64,000 nt of DNA, taken from the NCBI RefSeq assembly GCF_003591005.1, contig NZ_QYYD01000006.1, positions 1-64,000 on the forward strand. Reading direction: 5' to 3'. Every line of letters starts with the position of its first letter. Position 1 is the first letter of the stretch. The DNA comes from Rhodopseudomonas palustris (GTDB lineage Bacteria; Pseudomonadota; Alphaproteobacteria; Rhizobiales; Xanthobacteraceae). Positions 27,070 to 36,770 of this stretch are shown here, in pieces. Made by a program: the position numbers and the translations under genes. A model generated the notes under the pieces. The model was given only the letters and a program-made list of their open reading frames with translations. It searched no databases and was not told the DNA's origin.

Positions 27070-28512
27070 ATGACGTTCAAGCGTCCCTATGGCGCGGGAT
27101 TGGCAGTCCTCGCCGCCGGCATGTTCGCCGCGACTGCCGCCTACGCCGAGCCGACGGTCAACAAGGGCGACAACGCCTGGATGATGACCTCGACGGTCCT
27201 CGTGCTGCTGATGACCATCCCGGGCCTGGCGCTGTTCTACGGCGGCTTGGTCCGCTCCAAGAACATGCTCTCGGTGCTGGCCCAGGTGTTCTACACCGTC
27301 TGCATCGTCTGCCTGATCTGGGTGGTCTACGGCTACAGTCTCGCTTTCACCGGCGGCTCCGACTTCATCGGCGGTTTCTCCAAGGCGTTCCTCGCCGGCG
27401 TCACCACCGACTCCAAGGCCGCGACCTTCTCGGTCGACGCCAACATCTCGGAGCTGGTCTATATCTGCTTCCAGATGACCTTCGCGGCCATCACCCCGGC
27501 CCTGATCGTCGGCGCTTTCGCGGAGCGGATGCGGTTTGCCGCGGTGGCGCTGTTCGTGCCGCTGTGGGTGACGCTGATCTACTTCCCGATCGCCCACATG
27601 GTCTGGTACTGGCCGGGCCCGGACGCGATCACCGACGCCGTCAAGGCGCTCGCCGCCGCGACTGACGATGCCGCCAAGGCGGCCGCGCAGGCCAAGCTCG
27701 ACGAAATCAACGCCGACGCCGGCTTCATCTTCAAGAAGGGCGCGCTGGACTTCGCGGGCGGCACCGTGGTGCACATCAACGCCGGCATCGCCGGCCTGAT
27801 CGGCGCCCTGCTGGTCGGTCGTCGCACCGGCTACGGCAAGGAGCTGATGGCTCCGCACTCGCTGACCATGACGATGATCGGCGCCTCGCTGCTGTGGGTC
27901 GGCTGGTTCGGCTTCAACGCCGGCTCCAACCTCGAAGCTTCGGGCGGCGCTGCGCTCGCCATGATCAACACCTTCGTGGCAACTGCCGCGGCGGCGCTGG
28001 CCTGGATGTTCGCCGAATGGATCTTCAAGGGTCACCCCTCGCTGCTCGGCGCGCTGTCCGGCGCGGTGGCGGGTCTGGTCGCGGTTACTCCCGCGGCGGG
28101 CTTCGCGGGTCCGATGGGCGCGATCGTGCTCGGCCTCGTGGTCGGCGTGGTCTGCCTGTTCTTCTGCACCGTGGTGAAGAATGCGCTCGGCTATGACGAC
28201 TCGCTGGACGTGTTCGGCGTTCACGGCGTCGGCGGCATCGTCGGCGCGCTCGGAACCGGCATCCTGGTGAACCCGGCGCTCGGCGGCACCGGCGTCTACG
28301 ACTACGTCGCCGGCAAGGTCGGCGACTACGACTTCGCCACCCAGATGGTCTCGCAGTGCTGGGGCGTCGGCACCACCGTGCTGCTGTCCGGCATCGGCTC
28401 GGCGATCCTCTACAAGGTCGTCGACGTGATCGTCGGCCTGCGTGCCCCGGTCGAAGTCGAGCGCGAAGGCCTCGACCTCGTCGAGCACACCGAGCGCGCC
28501 TACAACATGTAA
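27070..28512 (+). CDS. amtB: Ammonium transporter AmtB
   Basis: 480 residues. A cleavable signal peptide (residues 1-25, AATAAYAEP) precedes 11 membrane helices. Family blocks: PGLALFYGGLVRSKNML, DFAGGTVVHINAGIAGLIGALLVG (with the first channel His), WVGWFGFNAGSNL and VFGVHGVGGIVGALGTGI (second His). The TTCAGGAG ribosome site is strong. About 40 codons after helix 5 hold an unusual Ala/Asp/Lys-rich insert (AVKALAAATDDAAKAAAQAKL). Co-transcribed with glnK; two terminator-type hairpins follow. Confidence 0.96.
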   Translation: MTFKRPYGAGLAVLAAGMFAATAAYAEPTVNKGDNAWMMTSTVLVLLMTIPGLALFYGGLVRSKNMLSVLAQVFYTVCIVCLIWVVYGYSLAFTGGSDFIGGFSKAFLAGVTTDSKAATFSVDANISELVYICFQMTFAAITPALIVGAFAERMRFAAVALFVPLWVTLIYFPIAHMVWYWPGPDAITDAVKALAAATDDAAKAAAQAKLDEINADAGFIFKKGALDFAGGTVVHINAGIAGLIGALLVGRRTGYGKELMAPHSLTMTMIGASLLWVGWFGFNAGSNLEASGGAALAMINTFVATAAAALAWMFAEWIFKGHPSLLGALSGAVAGLVAVTPAAGFAGPMGAIVLGLVVGVVCLFFCTVVKNALGYDDSLDVFGVHGVGGIVGALGTGILVNPALGGTGVYDYVAGKVGDYDFATQMVSQCWGVGTTVLLSGIGSAILYKVVDVIVGLRAPVEVEREGLDLVEHTERAYNM

Positions 28513-28519
28513 GTCAACC

Positions 28520-28546
28520 GGCGCGGCCTTCTCCGGAGGCCGCGCC
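28520..28546 (+). terminator. First hairpin after amtB
   Basis: A perfect 10-bp stem GGCGCGGCCT/AGGCCGCGCC with a 7-base loop, 8 bases past the amtB stop. No T-run; it may stabilise the transcript end ahead of the stronger terminator downstream. Confidence 0.6.
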
Positions 28547-28592
28547 GCCGAGCTACGGGTCAGGCAGATACCCGGCAATGCCTGAGCCGTTG

Positions 28593-28628
28593 AGGGGCTC
28601 CAGCTTCAGGCTGGGGCCCCTGTCTTTT
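28593..28628 (+). terminator. Rho-independent terminator of glnK-amtB
   Basis: A 12-bp stem (AGGGGCTCCAGC/GCTGGGGCCCCT, one T-G wobble), 5-base loop, followed by GTCTTTTT. It closes the nitrogen operon before the HEPN/MNT pair. Confidence 0.88.
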
Positions 28629-28687
28629 TGGCCGCATACGCGGTTAGGCACCGTCACGAACCGTCGCCGCCGTGCTATATTGCGTCG

Positions 28688-28984
28688 ATGGATCGGACCC
28701 TCGCGCTCGACATCCTCCGCAGATCGCAACCGGCGCTGCGCCAGCGCGGCGTGCGCCGCGCCGCATTGTTCGGCTCGGTGGCGCGGGGGACTCATGGTCC
28801 GGACAGCGACATCGACATCATGATCGAGATCGACCCGGATGCGCATGTGACTGTGTTCGACTACGCCGACCTCAAGGACTACATCGCCGGCCTGTTCGAC
28901 CGTCCGGTCGATGTCGTGAACCGCGCGCAACTCAAGCCCCGGGTTGCGCCGACTGCCGTGGCCGACGCGATCTATGCGTTCTGA
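28688..28984 (+). CDS. MNT-type minimal nucleotidyltransferase (antitoxin)
   Basis: 98 residues. The nucleotidyltransferase motif GSVARGTHGPDSDIDIMI has the Gly-Ser (29-30) and both catalytic acids (Asp41, Asp43). MntA-type antitoxins AMPylate the partner HEPN toxin. The HEPN gene begins 11 bases before this stop, so the two are translationally coupled. The start follows the strong amtB terminator, implying an independent promoter near 28630-28680. Confidence 0.88.
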   Translation: MDRTLALDILRRSQPALRQRGVRRAALFGSVARGTHGPDSDIDIMIEIDPDAHVTVFDYADLKDYIAGLFDRPVDVVNRAQLKPRVAPTAVADAIYAF

Positions 28985-29330
28985 GCAGTCCGATCTCGCG
29001 CTTCGCGACATGCTGCATCACATCGATCTCGCGGTCGCCTTCCTGGCCGAGACGGATCTCGCCACGTTCAAAACCGAGCTGCGAACGCTGTATGCGGTCA
29101 CCCGCTGCCTCGAGATCATCTCCGAAGCGTCCCGGCGCGTGGCGGACGACGTCAAACATCGCCATCCCGCGATCGGCTGGAGACAAATCGCTGCCGCGGG
29201 CAACGTCTATCGCCACGACTATGAAGACGTCGCCGCTAAGATGGTCTGGGACACGGTTCACCGCGCTTTGCCCGAGCTGCGTGCGGCGGTCAGCAGCGAA
29301 CTCGCCCGCAAGGCGTCGCGCAGCAGCTAG
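28974..29330 (+). CDS. HEPN-domain protein (HepT/DUF86), toxin partner
   Basis: 118 residues, all helical. The family core reads AVTRCLEIISEASRRV...HPAIGWRQIAAAGNVYRHDYEDV. Typical HepT ribonucleases have R-N-x3-H-x-Y; here the first Arg is Gly (Gly76), leaving N-V-Y-R-H-D-Y with His81 and Tyr83. That is a known-looking subfamily variant but raises doubt about RNase activity. Tyr83 is the site AMPylated in studied HepT/MntA pairs. Overlaps the MNT gene by 11 bases. Confidence 0.85.
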   Translation: MRSEQSDLALRDMLHHIDLAVAFLAETDLATFKTELRTLYAVTRCLEIISEASRRVADDVKHRHPAIGWRQIAAAGNVYRHDYEDVAAKMVWDTVHRALPELRAAVSSELARKASRSS

Positions 29331-29361
29331 CCGGTGGCTTTGGGAGCCCGCCCGTCGATGG

Positions 29362-29377
29362 TTAATCGCGTCTTAAC
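29362..29377 (+). promoter_or_regulatory. CtrA-type binding site
   Basis: TTAA-TCGCGTC-TTAAC: an exact match to the full CtrA box TTAA-N7-TTAAC. It lies 78 bases upstream of the aminotransferase start, at the head of the aminotransferase-ftsK-lolA run, where it could tie ftsK to the cell cycle. Confidence 0.7.
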
Positions 29378-29454
29378 CTCGCCGTATCTATGGTGGCTGA
29401 TCTGTTGGCGCTCGGTCCATCGTGGCGGGGTGTTTCTGAAAGCTGGCGTTTGCG

Positions 29455-30681
29455 ATGGTTGTGTCCGCCTCTCCCTCCTCGGCGCGTGCGGCCGGCAGTC
29501 TTGAGGCTGCCGGACAGAGCGAGCGCTCGCCGTTCGCGCGGCTGACCGAACTGCTGGCGCCCTATCAGCCGGGCGAGAAGCTGATCAATCTGTCGGTGGG
29601 CGAGCCGCAGCATGCACTCCCGGGCTTCGTCGGCGAGGTGCTGGCGCGGCATATCGCTGACTTCGGCCGCTACCCGATGGCCAAGGGCATCGCGCCGTTC
29701 CGCGAAGCAGCCGCGGCCTGGCTGATGCGCCGCTTCGCGCTGCCGCGCACGCCCGATCCCGACTCCGAAATTCTGGTGCTGAACGGCAGCCGCGAAGGCC
29801 TGTTCCTCGCCGCGGTCGCGGCCGCCCGCTATGTCGGGCCGCGCAGCGGCACACCGGCGATCCTGCTGCCGAATCCGTTCTATCCCGCCTACGCGGCCGG
29901 CACCCGGGCGGCCGGCTGCGAGGCGGTGTTCCTGCCGACCACGCGCGCCAACGGCTTCCTGCCCGATCTGGATTCGCTCGACGCCGCGACGCTGGCCCGC
30001 ACCGTCGCGATCTTCGTCGCGTCTCCGGCCAATCCGCAGGGCTCGGTCGCGACCACGGCTTACTATGTGAAACTGAAGCAGCTCGCCGATCGCTACGGCT
30101 TCCTGATCCTCAGCGACGAATGCTATTCGGAAATCTATACACGCGAGGCGCCGCGCAGTGCGCTGCAAGCCGCCGGCGATGACTTCCGCAATGTCGCGGT
30201 GTTCCAGTCGCTGTCGAAGCGGTCGAATTTGCCGGGCCTGCGCGTCGGCTTCGTCGCCGGTGATGCCAACTTCCTCCAGGCGTATCACGAGCTGCGCAAC
30301 GTCGCGGCGCCGCAGGTGCCGGTGCCGCTGCAGCACGTCGCAGTCGCGGCCTATGCGGACGAGACGCATGTCGAGGAGAATCGTCGCCTGTACCGCTTGA
30401 AGTTCGACCTCGCCGATCAGATCCTCGGCTCGCGCTACGGTTATCAGCGCCCCGCCGGCGGCTTCTGCCTGTGGCTCGACGTCGCGGCTTTTGGCGGCGA
30501 CGAGGCCGCGACCGTCAAGCTGTTCCGCGACGGCGGCGTCCGCGTCATTCCGGGCAGTTATTTGGCGCGGTCGCAGCCGGACGGCAGCAATCCGGGCGCC
30601 GGTTACATTCGGGTGGCGATGGTGCAGGACAGCGAAACCACCGCCGAAGCGTTGCACCGTCTGGTGCGGGTTCTAGCGTGA
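29455..30681 (+). CDS. Class I PLP aminotransferase (DapC-like)
   Basis: 408 residues. Fold-type I signature: [10 protein letters not shown], the Asn of [16 protein letters not shown], and the Schiff-base Lys in [15 protein letters not shown]. The sequence best fits the group annotated as succinyldiaminopimelate transaminase (lysine/peptidoglycan pathway), but substrate choice is not readable here. A CtrA box lies upstream, and ftsK begins 16 bases after the stop, so this gene would bring ftsK under the same control. Confidence 0.85.
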   Translation: MVVSASPSSARAAGSLEAAGQSERSPFARLTELLAPYQPGEKLINLSVGEPQHALPGFVGEVLARHIADFGRYPMAKGIAPFREAAAAWLMRRFALPRTPDPDSEILVLNGSREGLFLAAVAAARYVGPRSGTPAILLPNPFYPAYAAGTRAAGCEAVFLPTTRANGFLPDLDSLDAATLARTVAIFVASPANPQGSVATTAYYVKLKQLADRYGFLILSDECYSEIYTREAPRSALQAAGDDFRNVAVFQSLSKRSNLPGLRVGFVAGDANFLQAYHELRNVAAPQVPVPLQHVAVAAYADETHVEENRRLYRLKFDLADQILGSRYGYQRPAGGFCLWLDVAAFGGDEAATVKLFRDGGVRVIPGSYLARSQPDGSNPGAGYIRVAMVQDSETTAEALHRLVRVLA

Positions 30682-30697
30682 GTCGCGGGGCAGAGCA

Positions 30698-33181
30698 GTG
30701 AGTATGCCGGCGATCGAACGTGTCATTCCGCTGGTCGGGCATTTGCCGACGTCGCTGCGCGACGCGCTGGCCCGCCGCCTGCGCGAACTCGCCGGCTTCG
30801 GCCTGATCGGAGTCGCCGCGGTCGCGGCCGCGGCGCTCGCGACCTGGTCGGTACAGGACCCCAGCCTGAGCCACGCGACCTCGCGCAAGATCCACAATCT
30901 GATGGGCTATCCGGGCGCAATCGGCGCCGATCTGTCGATGCAGATCCTCGGCCTCGGCGCGATCGGGCTGCTGATGCCGATCGCCACTTGGGGCTGGCGG
31001 ATGCTCAATCACCGCCCGTTCGATCGCCGTGCCCTGCGATTCGCAGCGTGGATCCTGTGCACGGTGTTCACCGCGGGGCTCGCCAGTTCGTTCCCGCACG
31101 ACACCGCCTGGCCGCTGCCGACCGGGCTCGGCGGTGTGGTCGGCGATGCGCTAGTCCGCGCGCCATCGCTGGTGTTCGGCCCTGGTATTATCTTCCGAGT
31201 CATCCTGACGGTGCTGCTCTCGGCTGCGACCGCCGTGACGTTTCTGATTGCGAGCGGCTACGGCTCGCGCGAGCCGGAGGTCGACGACAGCATCGCCGAC
31301 GACGTGCCGCTCGACGAAGAGGACGACCGCGACGAGGGCTCGGTGTCGCTGGGCTTTATGGCGCACGCCCTGCTGTCCGCCAAGGCGCGGCTGTGGCGGC
31401 TGATCAAGCTGGGCTATCGCAGTCTCGTCAGCAGCGCCGCCACCGGCCGCTCCGCTGCCGCGTTCGAGCGGCAGGAGCCGAAGCTCGGCAGCGGCCGCAC
31501 CGCGCCGTCGATCGTGCCGCGCGACGAACGCGACTTCGACGACGAGCCGGAGCCCGACGAACCGCCGGCTGACGACGAAATCGAGGACGACGAAGAGGAA
31601 GAAGTGCCGGCGCCGCGCGCCCGCAAGAAGCCCGCGCCGAAGCCCGCAGCAAAGAAGCCGAGTCGGTTCGATCTGCCCTCGGTCAACGTGCTGTCGGCGC
31701 CCAAGGCATCCGACCGTCAGCCGCTCAACAAGGCCGAGCTCGAAGCCAATTCGCGGGCGCTGGAAGGCGTGCTGCAGGATTTCGGCGTGCGCGGCGAGAT
31801 CATCAAGGCCAGCCCCGGCCCGGTGGTGACGCTGTACGAACTCGAACCGGCGCCTGGTATCAAATCGTCGCGCGTGATCGGCCTGTCGGACGACATCGCC
31901 CGCTCGATGAGCGCACTGTCGGCCCGCGTCGCCGTGGTGCCCGGCCGCAACGCGATCGGCATCGAACTGCCCAACGCGCATCGCGAGAAGGTGTACTTGC
32001 GCGAACTGCTCAGCGTGAAGGACGGCAACGAGACGATGCACAAGCTGCCGCTGTGCCTCGGCAAGAACATCGGCGGCGATTCGATCATCATCGATCTCGC
32101 CCGCACGCCGCACATGCTGATCGCCGGTACTACCGGTTCGGGTAAATCGGTGGCGATCAACACCATGATTCTCAGCCTGGTGTATCGGCTGCGGCCGGAT
32201 CAGTGCCGGCTGATCATGGTCGATCCGAAGATGCTCGAACTCTCCGTCTACGATGGCATCCCGCATCTGTTGACGCCGGTGGTCACCGATCCGAAGAAGG
32301 CCGTCGTCGCGCTGAAATGGGCGGTGCGCGAGATGGAAGAGCGCTACAAGAAGATGGCCAAGCTCGGTGTCCGCAACATCGACGGCTACAACACGCGCCT
32401 CTCGGAAGCCAAGGCCCGCGGCGAAGAACTCACCCGCACGGTGCATACCGGCTTCGACAAGGAGACCGGCAAGGCGATCTACGAGGAAGAGAAGCTCGAG
32501 CTGGAGCCGCTGCCCTATATCGTCATCATTGTCGACGAGATGGCCGACCTGATGATGGTGGCCGGCAAGGACATCGAAGGCGCGGTGCAGCGCCTCGCCC
32601 AGATGGCGCGCGCCGCCGGCCTGCACGTCATCCTGGCGACGCAGCGCCCATCGGTCGACGTCATCACCGGCACCATCAAGGCCAACTTCCCGACCCGCAT
32701 CTCCTTCCAGGTGACGTCGAAGATCGACAGCCGCACCATCCTGGGCGAGATGGGCGCCGAGCAGCTGCTCGGCCAGGGCGACATGCTGTACATGGCGGGC
32801 GGCGGCCGCATCTCCCGCGTCCACGGCCCGTTCGTGTCCGACGAAGAAGTCGAGAAGGTCGTCAAGCACCTCAAGGCGCAGGGCGCTCCCGAATATCTGG
32901 AGGCGGTCACCGCCGAAGAGCCGGCCGAAGGCGAGGACGGCGCGGTGTTCGACGCCACCGGCATGGGCGCCGATGGCGGCGGCGATCTGTTCCAGCAGGC
33001 GGTCGCGATCGTCAAGCGCGACCGAAAGGCCTCGACCAGCTATATCCAGCGCCGGCTGCAGATCGGCTATAACCGCGCCGCCTCGCTGATGGAGCGGATG
33101 GAACAGGAAGGGATCGTCGGTCAGCCCAACCACGCCGGCAAACGCGAGATTCTCGTCGCCGAAGAAGAGTCCGACTTTTGA
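30698..33181 (+). CDS. ftsK: DNA translocase FtsK
   Basis: 827 residues. Four membrane helices (about 30-50, 75-98, 108-128, 155-180), then an acidic, Pro-rich linker (about 185-330, e.g. [16 protein letters not shown]). The motor domain has Walker [10 protein letters not shown] and Walker [16 protein letters not shown], followed by the C-terminal gamma winged-helix ([27 protein letters not shown]). It pumps chromosome DNA through the division septum and activates XerCD at dif. The GTG at 30698 has GGGG upstream; an ATG at 30704 is close. The lolA-type frame begins at its stop. Confidence 0.95.
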   Translation: MSMPAIERVIPLVGHLPTSLRDALARRLRELAGFGLIGVAAVAAAALATWSVQDPSLSHATSRKIHNLMGYPGAIGADLSMQILGLGAIGLLMPIATWGWRMLNHRPFDRRALRFAAWILCTVFTAGLASSFPHDTAWPLPTGLGGVVGDALVRAPSLVFGPGIIFRVILTVLLSAATAVTFLIASGYGSREPEVDDSIADDVPLDEEDDRDEGSVSLGFMAHALLSAKARLWRLIKLGYRSLVSSAATGRSAAAFERQEPKLGSGRTAPSIVPRDERDFDDEPEPDEPPADDEIEDDEEEEVPAPRARKKPAPKPAAKKPSRFDLPSVNVLSAPKASDRQPLNKAELEANSRALEGVLQDFGVRGEIIKASPGPVVTLYELEPAPGIKSSRVIGLSDDIARSMSALSARVAVVPGRNAIGIELPNAHREKVYLRELLSVKDGNETMHKLPLCLGKNIGGDSIIIDLARTPHMLIAGTTGSGKSVAINTMILSLVYRLRPDQCRLIMVDPKMLELSVYDGIPHLLTPVVTDPKKAVVALKWAVREMEERYKKMAKLGVRNIDGYNTRLSEAKARGEELTRTVHTGFDKETGKAIYEEEKLELEPLPYIVIIVDEMADLMMVAGKDIEGAVQRLAQMARAAGLHVILATQRPSVDVITGTIKANFPTRISFQVTSKIDSRTILGEMGAEQLLGQGDMLYMAGGGRISRVHGPFVSDEEVEKVVKHLKAQGAPEYLEAVTAEEPAEGEDGAVFDATGMGADGGGDLFQQAVAIVKRDRKASTSYIQRRLQIGYNRAASLMERMEQEGIVGQPNHAGKREILVAEEESDF

Positions 33182-33198
33182 GCGGCGGGATCAGCGGC

Positions 33199-34140
33199 AT
33201 GGAAATCTCCGCCCCGGAGTCGCGAAATCGCCACAGCACCACGGTAGCGCCAGAGCCACGGCGCGCCGGATCAGCGGCCCCCGCGCAGGATATTGCATTG
33301 ACGAACGATTCCAAGGCTTTGGCGCCGCGACCGGCGATCCTCTCCGGGCTGGGCCGTGCTGCTGCGGCCGGCGTCGGGCTGTGGCTGGCAACCGCGCCGC
33401 TGGCAATGGCGGAGCCGACATCGCCGAAAGCGACCGGAAAGGCGACCGAGCGACAATTCAGCGCCGCCGATCCGGCGCGGCAGGCCAAGCCGCCGCAGCC
33501 GGCGCCGCCGCTCACCAAGCTGACGACGCCGCCCGAGCCGGTCATTCCGGATCCGCGCCGCAACGTCCCGGCCTCGATCTTCACCACCTTCGACGCCAAG
33601 CAGAAGTCCGACGCCGCCCGGGTCAGCGCCTATCTGTCGTCGCTGTCGACCCTGGTCGGCAATTTCGTTCAGGTCGGGCCGGACGGCAGCAAGCTGAAGG
33701 GCGATTTCTACATCATGAAGCCCGGCAAGGTCCGGTTCGAATATGACGACCCGAGCCCGATCTCGATGATCGCCGACGGCCAGTCGCTGGTGGTGCGCGA
33801 CCGCAGGTTGGCGACGCAGGACGTCTACCCGCTGTCGCAGACGCCGCTGCGCTATCTGCTCAGCGACAAGATCGATTTGCTGCGCGACACCAACGTGGTC
33901 GCCATCACGTCGGACGATCTCTACATTTCGATCATCATCGAAGAAAAGAACGCGGTGATCGGCACCAGCCGGCTGATGCTGATGGTCGGCGCCAAGGACG
34001 GCCAGCTCAAGCAATGGACCGTCACCGACCCGCAGGGCTACGACACCACGGTGGCGATCTACAATCTCGACACCACGCGTCGCCCCGACCCGACGATGTT
34101 CAAGATCGACTACACCGACTACTCGACGCCGCCGGGCTGA
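33199..34140 (+). CDS. lolA: LolA-type outer-membrane lipoprotein carrier
   Basis: Up to 313 residues. The LolA beta-fold is seen in SDAARVSAYLSSLSTLVGNFVQVGPDGSKLKGDFYIMKPGKVRFEYDDPSP and onward. A signal peptide (LWLATAPLAMAEP) is preceded by an unusually long N-region; a TTG at 33298 with an upstream AGGA would give a normal signal, and a frame-open TTG at 33178 overlaps the ftsK stop. A Pro-rich spacer separates signal and domain. It ferries lipoproteins across the periplasm. It follows ftsK, as in other Rhizobiales. Confidence 0.85.
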   Translation: MEISAPESRNRHSTTVAPEPRRAGSAAPAQDIALTNDSKALAPRPAILSGLGRAAAAGVGLWLATAPLAMAEPTSPKATGKATERQFSAADPARQAKPPQPAPPLTKLTTPPEPVIPDPRRNVPASIFTTFDAKQKSDAARVSAYLSSLSTLVGNFVQVGPDGSKLKGDFYIMKPGKVRFEYDDPSPISMIADGQSLVVRDRRLATQDVYPLSQTPLRYLLSDKIDLLRDTNVVAITSDDLYISIIIEEKNAVIGTSRLMLMVGAKDGQLKQWTVTDPQGYDTTVAIYNLDTTRRPDPTMFKIDYTDYSTPPG

Positions 34141-34181
34141 GCTTTTCCCATCCCGCCTTTGTGATGGTCCGCTACGCGGAC

Positions 34182-34294
34182 GATGGATGCGCGGGTCAAG
34201 CCCGCGCATGACGCTGTGCTTGGGGTCGTTGCTTTCGCAGTGACGAAAATTCCTGAAAGACCGTCATTGCCGGGCTTGACCCGGCAATCCATCG
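34182..34294. repeat. Family B palindromic repeats, two half-units
   Basis: First half-unit GATGGATGCGCGGG...CCCGCGCATGACG (34182-34213), second CCGTCATTGCCGGG...CCCGGCAATCCATCG (34261-34294). The flank CTGTGCTTGGGG after the first is shared with the copy at 47316-47440. Begins 42 bases after the lolA stop; the 299-base gap to xth holds little else. Confidence 0.8.
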
Positions 34295-34439
34295 TCTTCG
34301 TAAAGGCGCGCCGCTTCGCAAAACGCTGCGGTGCCTGGGCGGTTGTTCACACCCGCAGCTTGCGCCCACCCCTGTGCCGCGCAACAAGGATGCATCGTAC
34401 GGCTTTCGGTGCCGTCCCGTCTCCTGCGACCGGTCCCTC

Positions 34440-35252
34440 ATGCGCTTCACACTGACGACCTGGAACATCAATTCGGTGCGGCTGCGCATTGATCTGGTGG
34501 CGAAGTTCTTGAAAGCGCAGCGACCCGACGTGCTGTGCCTGCAAGAGACCAAATGCCCCGACGACGCGTTTCCGCTGAAGCGCTTCAAGCGGCTCGGCTA
34601 CGAGCACGTCGCGCTCAACGGCCAGAAAGGATACCACGGCGTCGCGATCGTCTCGAAGATCCCGTTCGTCGCCCGCGACGTGCGCACCTTCTGCGACATC
34701 GTCGACTCGCGGCACATCTCGGTGTCGCTCAATACGGCCGATAACGACCCGCCGCTGGTGGTACACAATTTCTACGTGCCGGCCGGCGGCGACATTCCGG
34801 ATCCGGCGGTGAATCCGAAGTTCAAGCACAAGCTGTCGTTTCTCGACGAGATGCGGGCGTGCGAGGGGCTGCATCCGTCGGGCGACCAGCGCCACATCCT
34901 GGTCGGCGATCTCAACGTCGCGCCGCACGAGCACGACGTCTGGTCGCACAAGCAGTTACTCAAGGTCGTGTCGCACACGCCGATCGAATGCGACAAGCTG
35001 CTCGCGGTGCTGCGCGCCGGCAACTGGGTCGACGTCGCGCGCGATCGGATTCCGTTGTCCGAGAAGGTCTACACCTGGTGGAGCTATCGCGCCGCCGACT
35101 GGACCGTCGGCGATCGGGGCCGCCGGCTCGACCACATCTGGGTGTCCGAAGCGCTGAAGGATCGCGTCACCGACTTCAAGATCCTGCGCGACGCCCGCAG
35201 CTGGGAACGCCCGAGCGACCACGTCCCGGTTACGATGTCGATGGAGTTGTGA
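34440..35252 (+). CDS. xth: Exodeoxyribonuclease III
   Basis: 270 residues. EEP-superfamily motifs are intact: TWNINSVR, LQETKC (catalytic Glu), VGDLNVAP (Asp-x-Asn), LDHIWVS, and the terminal SDHVPV with the catalytic His. Acts as AP endonuclease and 3'-5' exonuclease in base-excision repair. Start at the ATG at 34440, which matches the family N-terminus MRFTLTTWNINS. Confidence 0.94.
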   Translation: MRFTLTTWNINSVRLRIDLVAKFLKAQRPDVLCLQETKCPDDAFPLKRFKRLGYEHVALNGQKGYHGVAIVSKIPFVARDVRTFCDIVDSRHISVSLNTADNDPPLVVHNFYVPAGGDIPDPAVNPKFKHKLSFLDEMRACEGLHPSGDQRHILVGDLNVAPHEHDVWSHKQLLKVVSHTPIECDKLLAVLRAGNWVDVARDRIPLSEKVYTWWSYRAADWTVGDRGRRLDHIWVSEALKDRVTDFKILRDARSWERPSDHVPVTMSMEL

Positions 35253-35327
35253 GGTCCTGTGAGTTCCGTCGCGAACTAACGCCAAGCACCGCGCGCGCCC
35301 TCTCCCGCGTGCAGGAGAGCGGGAAGA

Positions 35328-35777
35328 CTATGAACTCAGCTTGGCGCCGGCGATCACGATGTCGCTGGCGATCTGGCTGGTGCGGGAGGCGAATTCGTCG
35401 CGCAGCCGGCGCGCGGCCGGCGGGTCGCTTTCGAGCACCCGCTGGAACAGGCTGCGGGCGATCCGTAGTACCGACGAATACTCCAGCGCCACCACATTCG
35501 ACGGCCGCGGCATCGGCAGCACCAAGGCCAGTTCGCCGATCAAATCGCCCGGCCGTGCGATCAGCTCGTACGGTCCGCCGTCGGACGAGGTGACCTTGAA
35601 CGATCCGGTCTGAACCACATAACCGGCGTCGGACGGATCGCCGGCCCTGAACAGCGCATCGCCGCGCGCGTAGTCGCGTTGCTCCGACCCGATCGCCAGC
35701 ATGCGCAGCGAGGTCTCGCCCAACAGCCGCAGCGTCGGGACGCGCTCGAGCAATGCAACATCATCTTCGATCGACAT
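35328..35777 (-). CDS. Cyclic-nucleotide-binding-domain protein
   Basis: 149 residues: one CAP-type effector domain (ARGDALFRAGDPSDAGYVVQTGSFKV...LIARPGDLIGELALVLPMPRPSNVVALE), with the phosphate-binding cassette GELALVLPMPRPSN. There is no helix-turn-helix, so it is a stand-alone sensor or a partner subunit rather than a transcription factor. It lies 75 bases downstream of the response-regulator gene on the same strand and may be co-transcribed with it. Confidence 0.85.
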   Translation of the reverse strand: MSIEDDVALLERVPTLRLLGETSLRMLAIGSEQRDYARGDALFRAGDPSDAGYVVQTGSFKVTSSDGGPYELIARPGDLIGELALVLPMPRPSNVVALEYSSVLRIARSLFQRVLESDPPAARRLRDEFASRTSQIASDIVIAGAKLSS

Positions 35778-35852
35778 CAGGGACCGGTCAGAACGGAACG
35801 CGTCAAACCCTCGATTCGAGAGGTTTTGACGCCGATTCGGTCCCTATTGGTA

Positions 35853-36539
35853 TCACGGCACGAGTTTGTAGCCACCGGCCTCGGTCACGAGAATCTCCGG
35901 ATTCGCCGCGTCTTTCTCGATCTTTTGGCGAAGGCGGTAAATGTGGGTCTCAAGCGTGTGGGTGGTCACGCCGGAATTATAGCCCCACACTTCCTGCAGC
36001 AGCGTCTCGCGCGACACCGCGGATTGTCCGGCACGGTACAGGAAGCGCAGGATGGCGGTTTCCTTCTCGGTGAGACGAACCTTCTTGGCGTTGGCGCCGG
36101 TCAGCATCTTCGAGCCGGGGCGGAAGCTGTAGGGGCCTACGGTGAACACCGCATCCTCGCTGGCTTCATGCTGGCGGAGCTGGGCGCGGATCCGGGCCAG
36201 CAGCACGGCGAAGCGGAACGGCTTGGCGACGTAGTCGTTGGCACCGCTCTCGAGCCCGAGGATGGTGTCGGAGTCGGTGTCGTGGCCGGTCAGCATGATG
36301 ATCGGCGCCTTGAAGCCGCCCTTGCGTAGGCTGCGCACCACTTCGCGGCCGTCGGTGTCGGGCAGGCCGACATCCATCAGCACCAGATCCGGCGCATTGG
36401 CCTTGGCCGATTGCACGCCCTTGGCGCCGGTGTCGACCGCCGAGGCCTCGAACTCCTCGTGCAGCGACAATTGTTCGACCAGCGCGTCGCGCAGATCGGT
36501 GTCGTCATCCACGATCAGGATCTTGCGAGCGTTCGGCAT
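35853..36539 (-). CDS. OmpR-family response regulator
   Basis: 228 residues. The receiver domain (1-118) has the acidic pocket (DDD), phospho-Asp in LVLMDVGLPD, and KPF; a winged helix follows (about 130-228, LTEKETAILRFLYR...THTLETHIYRLRQKI). No histidine kinase is adjacent, so it is an orphan. Relatives in this position across Rhizobiales include CenR-like envelope regulators; assignment to CenR is a guess. Its upstream region (36540-36700) has short palindromes (GCGAT/ATCGC at 36602-36614, AGGGA/TCCCT at 36627-36640) that could be operators. Confidence 0.88.
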   Translation of the reverse strand: MPNARKILIVDDDTDLRDALVEQLSLHEEFEASAVDTGAKGVQSAKANAPDLVLMDVGLPDTDGREVVRSLRKGGFKAPIIMLTGHDTDSDTILGLESGANDYVAKPFRFAVLLARIRAQLRQHEASEDAVFTVGPYSFRPGSKMLTGANAKKVRLTEKETAILRFLYRAGQSAVSRETLLQEVWGYNSGVTTHTLETHIYRLRQKIEKDAANPEILVTEAGGYKLVP

Positions 36540-36770
36540 GGTCGATGTCCTTCGGTCTTGCAGGCGTTCGGCCGCTGCGGGCCGTTGCTTCCAAATCACA
36601 CGCGATTGTATCGCAAACCAGCAAATAGGGATCGTTCCCTCGGAATTGAACAGCGGTATGCTAATTTTGCCGCTTGGGCCATTCTAAACCGTCGTGCAGG
36701 ATTGAAAAATAGCAGTAGATCAATTGGTTACCTAAACCCGGCGGCGTCGTCGCAGCTTGCGGTCATCCGC

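Noticed and set aside
31151-33133. A 660-codon minus-strand frame opposite ftsK
   Set aside because: It mirrors ftsK codons, is His/Arg/Gly-rich and low in complexity, and shows no family motif.
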